A DNA stretch of 8,078 nucleotides from Thermoflexus sp. GTDB taxonomy: Bacteria; Chloroflexota; Anaerolineae; B4-G1; DUEL01. A model generated the notes under the pieces. It was not told the DNA's origin, made no database searches, and was given only the letters and a program-made list of their open reading frames with translations. Both the position numbers and the translations under genes were made by a program. How positions within the stretch are numbered: position 1 is the stretch's first letter; each line of letters begins with the position of its first letter. The DNA lies in contig JAPYWT010000095.1 of assembly GCA_028276215.1 (NCBI GenBank), positions 1 to 8,078 of the forward strand. Direction: 5' to 3'. Below, one piece after another: positions 1 through 5,894 of the stretch.

Positions 1-1
1 T

Positions 2-32
2 GCCCCTTCGTCCCTGGACGAAGGGGCTTTTT
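2..32 (+). terminator. Rho-independent terminator of an upstream plus-strand gene
   Basis: An 11-bp perfect stem (2-12 with 17-27, beginning GCCCCTTCG) closes a CCTG tetraloop and is followed at once by five T (28-32) and an AT-rich stretch. This is the classic intrinsic terminator layout and ends transcription entering from the left of the window. The gene it serves is outside. Confidence 0.85.
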
Positions 33-43
33 AATTGTTAAAA

Positions 44-148
44 ACTACGAAGGACACAAAGGTTGATTTTTTCTCTCTCTGTATCCTTTGTGAGTACTTC
101 GTGCCCTTGTGGTAACCACAAATTCCTGAAAGTCCATGTCCTTCGTGG
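44..148. repeat. Cluster of related 'CTTTGTG / CCTTCGTGG' words, partly inverted
   Basis: This gene-free leader contains at least three related words: CGAAGGACACAAAGG (48-62), CCTTTGTGAGTACTTCGTG (85-103), and GTCCTTCGTGG (138-148). The first is an imperfect inverted copy of the second (CACAAAGG 55-62 pairs with CCTTTGTG 85-92) and its CGAAGGAC (48-55) is the exact reverse complement of 138-145. A pyrimidine tract (67-80) lies in the loop. The look is that of a degenerate dispersed intergenic repeat. No clear -35/-10 pair could be picked out here. Confidence 0.55.
107..121. promoter_or_regulatory. Perfect palindrome TTGTGGT-A-ACCACAA, possible operator
   Basis: Seven bases mirror exactly around a central A, 46 bp upstream of the first gene's ATG. 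Such a short perfect dyad upstream of a start codon could bind a dimeric repressor. It also sits in a cluster of CTTTGTGG-type repeat words, so it may just be part of that repeat. Function is inferred only from symmetry and position. Confidence 0.3.
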
Positions 149-166
149 CGGGAAAGTGGAGGGCAG

Positions 167-1066
167 ATGAACACAGTGGAACTGGCCCCCGGCATCTTCC
201 ACCTCCAGGGCGGCTCCAATATGGGGCTGGTCGTCCGGGAGGGGAAGGGGTTGCTGATAGATACCGGTCTGGACGAGGACGCGGCCCGGCGGGCCCTCCG
301 CTTCGCCGAAGGGGAGGGGGTCGGACTGGAGGCCGTCTTCCTGACCCACGCCCATGCCGACCACCACGGCGGCGCCCATTTCCTGCAGCGGCGGTTGGGA
401 GTCCCCCTCTACGCGCCGGCCCTGGAGGCCGCGATGATGGAGAACCCCGTTATGGAGCCGCTGTTCCTCTTCGGCGGCGCGGCGCCCATCCGGGAACTCC
501 GGCAGAAATTCACGATGGCCCCGCCATGCCAGATTGCCCGCATCGTGGACGCCGGGCCGCTGGAGGTGGGGCCGTTCCGGGTAGATGTGGTCCCGCTTCC
601 GGGCCACGCCCTCAACCAGATGGGCATCGCTGTGGAGGACGTCCTCTTCTGCGCCGATGCGGTCTTCCCGGCAGAGACGCTCCAGAAGCACGGGGTCATC
701 TTCTGCGCGGACATGGACGCCGCGCTGGAGACGCTGGCGCGCCTTCCGGAGATGCCGTACGCGCGCTTTGCCCCCGGCCATGGCCCTGCTTACGGGGCGG
801 GGGAGGAAATCCGCGAAATCTGCGCGGCCAACCGGGCCCGGCTGGAGGAGATTCGGGAGCGGGTGCGGGCCGCGCTGGCCCACCCTGCCGACACCGACGC
901 GCTGGTCCGCAGCGTCGCCGACGGCTTCGGCCTGCGTCTGACGACCGCCACCGCCTTCTTCCTGGCCCGCGCCACCGTCCTGGCGGCCCTCTCCTCGCTG
1001 GAGCGCGCGGGGGAGGTGAAGGCTGTGGTGGAGGAGAACCGTCTGCTGTGGCAGAAGGCCGTGTAG
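167..1066 (+). CDS. MBL-fold metallohydrolase
   Basis: A 299-residue cytoplasmic protein of the metallo-beta-lactamase fold, a family that hydrolyses esters, thioesters or phosphodiesters with a two-metal site. Visible metal ligands are the HxHxDH motif at residues 61-66 (H61, H63, D65, H66), H147 in LPGHALN, D164 in FCADAVF and H205 in APGHGP. This is an almost complete ligand set, so the enzyme is probably active. The N-terminal strands (GSNMGLVV, KGLLIDTG) are typical of the fold, and the last 90 residues form a helical extension. No signal peptide is seen. The ATG is supported by GGAGGG at 158-163, three bases ahead, which is close. Substrate cannot be told from sequence; glyoxalase II-like or general hydrolase subgroups are both possible. 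It leads a same-strand run into vapB, 76 bp downstream. Confidence 0.88.
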   Translation: MNTVELAPGIFHLQGGSNMGLVVREGKGLLIDTGLDEDAARRALRFAEGEGVGLEAVFLTHAHADHHGGAHFLQRRLGVPLYAPALEAAMMENPVMEPLFLFGGAAPIRELRQKFTMAPPCQIARIVDAGPLEVGPFRVDVVPLPGHALNQMGIAVEDVLFCADAVFPAETLQKHGVIFCADMDAALETLARLPEMPYARFAPGHGPAYGAGEEIREICAANRARLEEIRERVRAALAHPADTDALVRSVADGFGLRLTTATAFFLARATVLAALSSLERAGEVKAVVEENRLLWQKAV

Positions 1067-1142
1067 CACAGGCTGTCGGCCTGGAACTCACCGCCGAGGC
1101 GCAGAGGGAAAACCTGGGCCATACTGCGACGAGGAGGCAGAA

Positions 1143-1400
1143 ATGGGAATCAGCCGACTGAGCGTCTATCTGGATGACCCTTCTCTTCGGGAGACGGTGA
1201 AAATCGCCGCCGCACGACGGGGAGTATCCATCAGCGCCTACGTGCTTCAAGCCCTTCGGGACCAGTTGTCCAGGGAAGGTCTGCTTCATGATGAAAGAAC
1301 TGCGCAAGAAGCCGCAAGGGTTCTGGACGCATTGAGGGCGCAGGTGGGCCCTATTGGTATCCCCGTTCGTGATCTTATAGATGAGGGGCGATACCGATGA
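1143..1400 (+). CDS. vapB: VapB-like ribbon-helix-helix antitoxin
   Basis: An 85-residue protein with the layout of a ribbon-helix-helix repressor: a short N-terminal strand (SRLSVYLD, residues 4-11), helix A (about 13-26), a turn GVSIS, and helix B (30-43, AYVLQALRDQL). The C-terminal tail, ending VRDLIDEGRYR, resembles VapB tails that wrap around the PIN toxin. In known VapBC systems the antitoxin neutralises the toxin and, as a complex, represses its own promoter. The start is well supported by GAGGAGG (1131-1137) five bases before ATG. Its stop overlaps the next start as ATGA (1397-1400), so the two are translationally coupled. Base composition looks less GC-rich than leuS and the MBL gene, which would fit acquired DNA. 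Confidence 0.78.
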   Translation: MGISRLSVYLDDPSLRETVKIAAARRGVSISAYVLQALRDQLSREGLLHDERTAQEAARVLDALRAQVGPIGIPVRDLIDEGRYR

Positions 1401-1735
1401 CGCGGGTGGTTGTGGATGCCAGTGTAAGCCTGAAATGGGCTCTGAATGACGAGGAGTATGTAGAACAGGCCGTGGCGCTGCGCGATGCGGCCATTTTTGA
1501 GCGTCGCTTTCAGATGTTTGCCCCGTCGCTATGTCTGAAAGTGCAACTTGTAGACCCTGACCCGCTGGATATTTATCGGATTGCATGTCGCTATGACATC
1601 GCCGCCTACGATGCCGCGTACTTTGCCCTTTCTCAACTCCTGAACGCCGTGCTCTGGACAGGCGATCAGCGGTTATATGCCATCCTGCAAAAGCATACCC
1701 ATCTTGTCAGGTGGATAGGAGAATTTACAGCCTGA
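1397..1735 (+). CDS. vapC: VapC-like PIN-domain toxin, internally shortened and probably inactive
   Basis: A 112-residue PIN-domain protein; complete VapC relatives are usually about 130-145 residues. The N-terminal strand with first catalytic acid is present (VVVDASVSLKW, D7), as are the C-terminal half with YDAAY (D72), the LWTGDQRL acid (D90) and the usual RWIGEF end. In between, FAPSLCLK (41-48) runs directly into VQLVDPDPLD (49-58). In related proteins the APSL strand leads into a helix with the second catalytic acid (typically an E in a YEVAN-like motif), then another helix, before the 'LVDPDP' strand. Around 30-35 residues therefore seem missing in frame, with the catalytic glutamate. 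The remnant might still bind VapB and act as co-repressor. It ends 10 bp before leuS, and its stop codon shares an A with the leuS Shine-Dalgarno sequence. Confidence 0.78.
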   Translation: MTRVVVDASVSLKWALNDEEYVEQAVALRDAAIFERRFQMFAPSLCLKVQLVDPDPLDIYRIACRYDIAAYDAAYFALSQLLNAVLWTGDQRLYAILQKHTHLVRWIGEFTA

Positions 1736-1745
1736 AGGAGGTCCC

Positions 1746-4544
1746 ATGCCCGACCCGTACATTCCGCAGGAAATAGAACCGAAATGGCAGAAGAAGTGGG
1801 AAGAAGACCGCCTGTACCGCTCCGTCATTGATCCCAATAAACCCAAGCACTACGCGCTGACGATGCTCCCCTACCCCAGCGGCGACCTGCACATCGGCCA
1901 CTGGTACGCCATGGCCCCGTCGGACGTCCGCGCCCGCTTCATGCGCATGCGCGGCTACAACGTCCTCTTCCCCATGGGCTTTGACGCCTTCGGCCTGCCC
2001 GCCGAGAACGCCGCCATTAGCCACGGCATCCATCCCTACCAGTGGACTATGTCCAACATTGAGCGGATGCGCCGCCAACTGAAGAGCATGGGCGCGATGT
2101 TTGACTGGGAGCGGGAGGCCATCACCTGCCTGCCCGGCTATTACCGCTGGACCCAGTGGTTCTTCCGCAAAATGTACGACATGGGCCTGGCCTACCGGAA
2201 AAAGTCCCAGGTGGACTTCTGCCCCCGGTGCAACACCACCCTGGCCCGCGAGCAGGTCTGGGGGCCGGAGCGGGTCTGCGAGCGGTGCGGGACCCCCGTC
2301 ATCAAAAAAGAACTGGAGCAGTGGTTCTGGCGGATCACCGCCTACGCCGAAGAACTGCTGGACTTCTCCAAAATTGACTGGCCCGAACGGGTGGTCACGA
2401 TGCAGACCAACTGGATCGGCAAGAGCACCGGGGCCAACGTCACCTTCCGGACAGAGCGAGGGGACCCGCTGATCGTCTTCACCACCCGTCCGGATACCCT
2501 CTGGGGCGCCACCTTTATGGTACTGGCCCCGGAGCACCCGCTGGTGGACGAGTTGACCCCGCCCGAGTACCGGCAGGCCGTGGAGGAGTACCAGTACTTC
2601 GCCGCCCGCCAGAGCGAGATTGACCGCCTCTCCACCGAGAAGGAGAAGACGGGCCTCTTCATCGGCGCGTACGCCGTCAACCCCGTCAACGACGAGCGCA
2701 TCCCCATCTGGATTTCCGACTACGTCCTGATGACCTACGGGACGGGAGCCATTATGGCCGTCCCGGCCCACGACGACCGGGACTTCGCCTTCGCCCTCAA
2801 GTTCGGCCTGCCCGTCATCCCCGTCATTGACCGGCCCGACGGCGCGGCCCGATCCTTCGTCCGACCGGGCGCCGTCCGGGACGGGTTCGCCCAGGCCCTG
2901 GCGGAGGCCGGGTTCTTCTTTAAAGAACAGGACGGAGGGCTGGCCGTCTCCCTCTCCCGTGAGACCGCCGACCGGTACATCGGACTGGTCCGAGAGTACC
3001 TGCAGCCCCGCGCCTGGGTGGAAGTCGTTGGCGGCCCATGGGTCTTTGTCTTTGCCGACGGGGTGCTCTCGGTGGACAGTCTGGCGGGGGAGCGGCGCGT
3101 CCTGGAGCGCTGCCGGGACCTGGACTCCACTGCCGGGGAGTGCCGGACCGTGGCGGAACTGCTCTGGCGCGTCCCCTTCTACCGGGACGTCCTCTTCCAC
3201 GCTGAGTACGGTCCGATGATCAACTCCGGCCCGCTGACCGGCACCCCCGGCGACGTCGCGGTCCAGCGGACGACGGAGTGGCTGGCGGAGCGCGGGGTGG
3301 GAGAGTTCGCGGTCAACTACCGGCTGCGCGATTGGTGCATCAGCCGTCAGCGGTACTGGGGCGCGCCCATCCCCATCATCTACTGCGACCGCTGCGGCAT
3401 CGTCCCCGTCCCCTACGAGGACCTGCCCGTCCTGCTGCCCACCGACGCGGTCATCCCGCCCACCGGGGAGAACGCGCTGAAGTACCACGAGGGGTTCCTG
3501 CACACCACCTGCCCCCAGTGCGGCGGCCCGGCCACCCGCGAGACCGACACCATGGACACCTTCGTCTGCTCGTCCTGGTACCAGTATGCCTACCTGAGCC
3601 CGTACTACAAAGAGGGCGAGCCGGCCCACGCCGACTCCATCCCCTTTGACCCCGAAGAGGGGAAGTACTGGCTCCCGGTGGACGTCTATACCGGCGGGGT
3701 GGAGCACGCCACCATGCACCTCATCTACACCCGCTTCTTCACCAAAGTGATGCGGGATATGGGGCTGGTGGACTTTGACGAGCCGATGACCGTCCTGCGC
3801 AACCAGGGCATCATCCTGGGGGAGGACGGGGAGAAGATGTCCAAGAGCCGGGGGAACGTGGTGGCGCCGGACGACCTGGTGGAGCGCTACGGCGCGGACA
3901 CGGTCCGGGGCTACCTGATGTTCGGCTGGCGCTGGGAGCAGGGCGGCCCGTGGGACTCCAAGGGGATTGAGGGGGTCTACCGGTGGCTCCACCGGGTCTG
4001 GAACCTGGTCCTGGAGCCGGGTAGCCGTAGCGCAGGCTTTCAGCCTGCGCCGAAAGACATCGCCGACCTGCGCCGCTGGACGCACCGGACCATCCAGCGG
4101 GTCACGGAAGACCTGGAGAACTTTGAGTTCAACACCGTGATCTCCGCGCTCATGGAGTTCACCAACGTGCTCCAAAAGGCGAAGGAGACGGCCGTCTACG
4201 GGACGGAGGCGTGGGAGGAGGCCATCCAGACCCTGCTCCTGCTGCTGGCCCCCTGCTGCCCGCACATTACGGAGGAGTTGTGGGTGCGGACGGGCCGGCC
4301 CTACAGCATCCACCTGCAGCCCTGGCCCCAGTACGACCCCAACCTGCTGGTGGAGGAAGTGGTGACGCTGGTGGTGCAGGTGAACGGGAAGGTCCGGGCC
4401 CGGCTGGAGGTCCCGGCGGACATCAGCGAGGAGGCGGCGCGGGAGGCCGCGCTGGCCCATCCCAACGTCCAGAGGTACATCGCGGGGAAAGAGGTCCGGC
4501 AGTTCGTCTACGTGCCGGGGCGGCTGGTCAATATTGTGGTGTAG
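1746..4544 (+). CDS. leuS: Leucyl-tRNA synthetase
   Basis: LeuRS joins leucine to tRNA-Leu in the cytoplasm. At 932 residues it is longer than the usual bacterial 800-880. In order: HIGH signature (49-52, DLHIGHWYAM); zinc knuckle with C159, C162, C178, C181; CP1 editing domain with threonine-rich TTRPDT (246-251), YGTGAIMAVP and AHDDRD (341-346); a second CxxC pair (C547/C550, C589/C592); KMSKS (697-701); the anticodon-binding helical domain (about 770-865); and the C-terminal tRNA-binding domain (about 870-932). Two oddities: roughly 100 extra residues in CP1 between VIPVID (358-362) and GPMINSG (489-495), and a linker SRSAGFQPA (760-768) encoded by a palindromic repeat. The start is firm: AAGGAGG (1735-1741), four bases before ATG. 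Because vapC abuts it, leuS is probably transcribed with the toxin-antitoxin genes; no T-box leader fits. The TAG stop is part of the following hairpin. Confidence 0.97.
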   Translation: MPDPYIPQEIEPKWQKKWEEDRLYRSVIDPNKPKHYALTMLPYPSGDLHIGHWYAMAPSDVRARFMRMRGYNVLFPMGFDAFGLPAENAAISHGIHPYQWTMSNIERMRRQLKSMGAMFDWEREAITCLPGYYRWTQWFFRKMYDMGLAYRKKSQVDFCPRCNTTLAREQVWGPERVCERCGTPVIKKELEQWFWRITAYAEELLDFSKIDWPERVVTMQTNWIGKSTGANVTFRTERGDPLIVFTTRPDTLWGATFMVLAPEHPLVDELTPPEYRQAVEEYQYFAARQSEIDRLSTEKEKTGLFIGAYAVNPVNDERIPIWISDYVLMTYGTGAIMAVPAHDDRDFAFALKFGLPVIPVIDRPDGAARSFVRPGAVRDGFAQALAEAGFFFKEQDGGLAVSLSRETADRYIGLVREYLQPRAWVEVVGGPWVFVFADGVLSVDSLAGERRVLERCRDLDSTAGECRTVAELLWRVPFYRDVLFHAEYGPMINSGPLTGTPGDVAVQRTTEWLAERGVGEFAVNYRLRDWCISRQRYWGAPIPIIYCDRCGIVPVPYEDLPVLLPTDAVIPPTGENALKYHEGFLHTTCPQCGGPATRETDTMDTFVCSSWYQYAYLSPYYKEGEPAHADSIPFDPEEGKYWLPVDVYTGGVEHATMHLIYTRFFTKVMRDMGLVDFDEPMTVLRNQGIILGEDGEKMSKSRGNVVAPDDLVERYGADTVRGYLMFGWRWEQGGPWDSKGIEGVYRWLHRVWNLVLEPGSRSAGFQPAPKDIADLRRWTHRTIQRVTEDLENFEFNTVISALMEFTNVLQKAKETAVYGTEAWEEAIQTLLLLLAPCCPHITEELWVRTGRPYSIHLQPWPQYDPNLLVEEVVTLVVQVNGKVRARLEVPADISEEAAREAALAHPNVQRYIAGKEVRQFVYVPGRLVNIVV
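4027..4050. repeat. GTAG-headed palindrome inside leuS
   Basis: GCGCAGGCT (4030-4038) and AGCCTGCGC (4042-4050) form a perfect 9-bp stem around a TTC loop, preceded by GTAG (4027-4030) whose last G opens the stem. It is read in frame as SRSAGFQPA in the variable linker between the catalytic core and the anticodon-binding domain of LeuRS. REP elements mobilised by REP-associated tyrosine transposases have this GTAG-plus-hairpin design. Confidence 0.7.
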
Positions 4545-4567
4545 GACAACTGCTTTGCAGTTGTCCT
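4541..4567. repeat. GTAG-headed palindrome at the leuS stop codon
   Basis: AGGACAACTGC (4543-4553) and GCAGTTGTCCT (4557-4567) form a perfect 11-bp stem with a TTT loop. GTAG (4541-4544) sits at its left edge and supplies the leuS TAG stop (4542-4544). There is no T-tract after the stem, so it is not a standard intrinsic terminator, but it could slow polymerase or protect the mRNA 3' end. It shares its layout, not its stem sequence, with the palindrome inside leuS. Confidence 0.75.
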
Positions 4568-4575
4568 GCCAACTG

Positions 4576-4665
4576 CCTCACCCCTCCCCCGCCGCCCTCG
4601 GGCCGAAGGCCCTTCGGGCCGAGGCCTGCGGCGGCAGCGGCGAAGCCGCTGGGGGAGGGGTGAGG
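4576..4665. terminator. GC-rich nested palindrome between convergent genes, possible bidirectional terminator
   Basis: CCTCACCCCTCCCCC (4576-4590) and its exact reverse complement (4651-4665) make a 15-bp arm. Inside lie GCCGCC (4591-4596) with GGCGGC (4630-4635), a second hairpin CTCGG...CCGAG (4597-4601 / 4619-4623) with CCGAAGG/CCTTCGG at its core (4603-4609 / 4611-4617), and a third small hairpin AGCGGC-GAA-GCCGCT (4636-4650). It lies between two genes reading towards each other, so terminating both is the natural guess. No T-run follows on either strand, so it may instead be a dispersed repeat. Confidence 0.55.
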
Positions 4666-4671
4666 AACGCT

Positions 4672-5631
4672 TTACTCCATCGTCCCGAAGCGGGTAAGGA
4701 CCACCGCGCCCAGCCCTGCGCAGGTGACCAGGAATCCGCCGACCCAGCCCACGCAGGGGATCAGGTCCAGCAGGTCCACCAGCAGCGTCAGGAGCCCCGC
4801 GCCCAGCGCGGCGGTCCAGAAGGGCGCCACCGCCCGGGAGGTCAGCGTCGGCATCAGCCGCTCACCGACGACGATGCCAATGGCCAACTGCCCGAACAGG
4901 ACCGCGACCACCAGCGCGACCGCCACCGCGGCCCCCACCGGGGAGAGGCAGAGGGTGATGATGAGCCCGACCGCCAGCAGGATGCCGACGATCAGCGTCA
5001 GCAGGCCCATGCCGAAGGCGTTGAGGGGCCGCTCCAGCGCGCTCCGCCCGACCCGCGTGGCCGCCCGGGGCCACAGCAGGGCCACCAGCCCGGCCAGTCC
5101 GGCCATCACCACCGTCCGCAGGAGAAGCCCCAGCCCCCGCATAGCGACCTGGAAGGCCATCGCGGGCAGCCCGTCCGAGGGCCAGTACGGGTAGACGGGA
5201 ATGGGGACCGCCCCCCACCCCCAGCGCCACCAGGACCACCGGGGGGGATTCACCAACTGCTGACCGCGCACCTGGGCGCCCACTTCCCGCTCCACCGTTC
5301 CCCCAAGGGCCACCAGTCCGCCGTAAATCCGGGCCGTTTTCCGCAGAAGAACGTCGCCCCCCATCGCGACGACATCCTTCTCCACGGTGCCAGCGATTTC
5401 CACGTCGCCGCCCCAGGCCAGCAGACTGCCTTCCAACTGGCTATCGGCCTCTATGCGCACGTCTCCGCCGAAGACAATCAGGTCACCCGCCATCGTCTGA
5501 CCGCTCTGCAGGGTGAAATCCCCCCAGACGACCTGCCCCGGCGGCTGTCCGTCCGAGGCGAAGGCCGGCACAGCGGCCATCAACATTATCGCCACCACCA
5601 GAAGCGTTTGCAGAATGCGCGTGAACCGCAT
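4672..5631 (-). CDS. Secreted/membrane protein: bactofilin-like beta-helix plus C-terminal membrane helices
   Basis: A 319-residue envelope protein, last gene of the sigma-factor operon. Residues 1-26 look like a signal peptide (positive N-terminus, hydrophobic core, cleavage near AFA-SD). Residues 38-125 hold about four repeats of roughly 20 residues with the pattern GDxxxxGGDVxI (GDLIVFGGDVRI, GSLLAWGGDVEI, KDVVAMGGDVLL, GGLVALGGTVER), as in bactofilin-type polymer-forming beta-helices. A tryptophan-rich stretch (131-150) follows, then about five hydrophobic segments (about 166-188, 207-228, 232-256, 270-290, 293-313). Beta-helix plus membrane domain suggests a surface scaffold anchored in the membrane; no enzymatic motif is visible. 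GGAGG (5639-5643) lies seven bases before ATG. The 263-bp gap upstream is mostly a tandem repeat, so it may have its own promoter, but none is clear. Confidence 0.8.
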   Translation of the reverse strand: MRFTRILQTLLVVAIMLMAAVPAFASDGQPPGQVVWGDFTLQSGQTMAGDLIVFGGDVRIEADSQLEGSLLAWGGDVEIAGTVEKDVVAMGGDVLLRKTARIYGGLVALGGTVEREVGAQVRGQQLVNPPRWSWWRWGWGAVPIPVYPYWPSDGLPAMAFQVAMRGLGLLLRTVVMAGLAGLVALLWPRAATRVGRSALERPLNAFGMGLLTLIVGILLAVGLIITLCLSPVGAAVAVALVVAVLFGQLAIGIVVGERLMPTLTSRAVAPFWTAALGAGLLTLLVDLLDLIPCVGWVGGFLVTCAGLGAVVLTRFGTME

Positions 5632-5673
5632 GGGAATACCTCCATTGACTTGATTTGTAGGGTAACGGCAGTA

Positions 5674-5878
5674 GAATCCGTGTCATCCGTGTCCTTATTC
5701 ATAGCACGCGGATGAACATGGGTTGAACGAATAGGCACGGATCAACATCCGTGAAAACCCGTACCATCCGTGTCTATCCGTGTCCGATTCAAAATAGCAC
5801 ACGGATGAACACGGGTTGAACGGATGGGCACGGATCAACATCCGTGAAAACCCGTGTCATCCGTGTCCATCCGTGTCC
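5674..5878. repeat. 93-bp tandem duplication of ATCCGTG-type repeat with nested dyads
   Basis: Two 85-bp copies (5701-5785 and 5794-5878) differ at 7 positions and lie in a 93-bp period; the right end of a further unit is present at 5674-5700. Each copy has a perfect hairpin CACGGAT-CAAC-ATCCGTG (5736-5753 and 5829-5846). In the second copy the hairpin is nested in a larger dyad: the ~19-bp left arm ACACGGATGAACACGGGTT pairs with the right arm AACCCGTGTCATCCGTGT with one base bulged. It fills most of the 263-bp gap between the lipoprotein and beta-helix genes, and no coding sequence is seen in it. Confidence 0.85.
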
Positions 5879-5894
5879 TATCTCCGAAGGCCTG

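Noticed and set aside
38..1069. 343-codon minus-strand open frame opposite the MBL gene
   Set aside because: The plus strand encodes a full metal-ligand set with a ribosome-binding site; this frame has no domain features.
1089..1108. CACCGCCGAGGCGCAGAGG-like stretch between the MBL gene and vapB as a dispersed repeat
   Set aside because: It resembles common intergenic repeat words, but there is no second copy in the window to support the call.
1700..1746. T-box or leader peptide controlling leuS
   Set aside because: vapC coding sequence reaches to 10 bp before leuS, leaving no room for a T-box, and no leucine-rich leader peptide is evident.
1725..4460. 911-codon open frame on the minus strand opposite leuS
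   Set aside because: It mirrors leuS, lacks any recognisable domain and is rich in the residues expected from antisense of GC-rich coding DNA.
5632..5673. Own promoter for the beta-helix gene
   Set aside because: Only weak -10-like words (such as TATGAA near the repeat) without a matching -35; not enough to annotate.
4534..5715. 393-codon plus-strand open frame opposite the beta-helix gene
   Set aside because: Low-complexity antisense translation; the opposite strand has a signal peptide, repeats and membrane helices in a coherent order.
5674..5878. CRISPR array
   Set aside because: Only two units, no unique spacers of uniform length, units themselves carry internal repeats, and no cas genes nearby.
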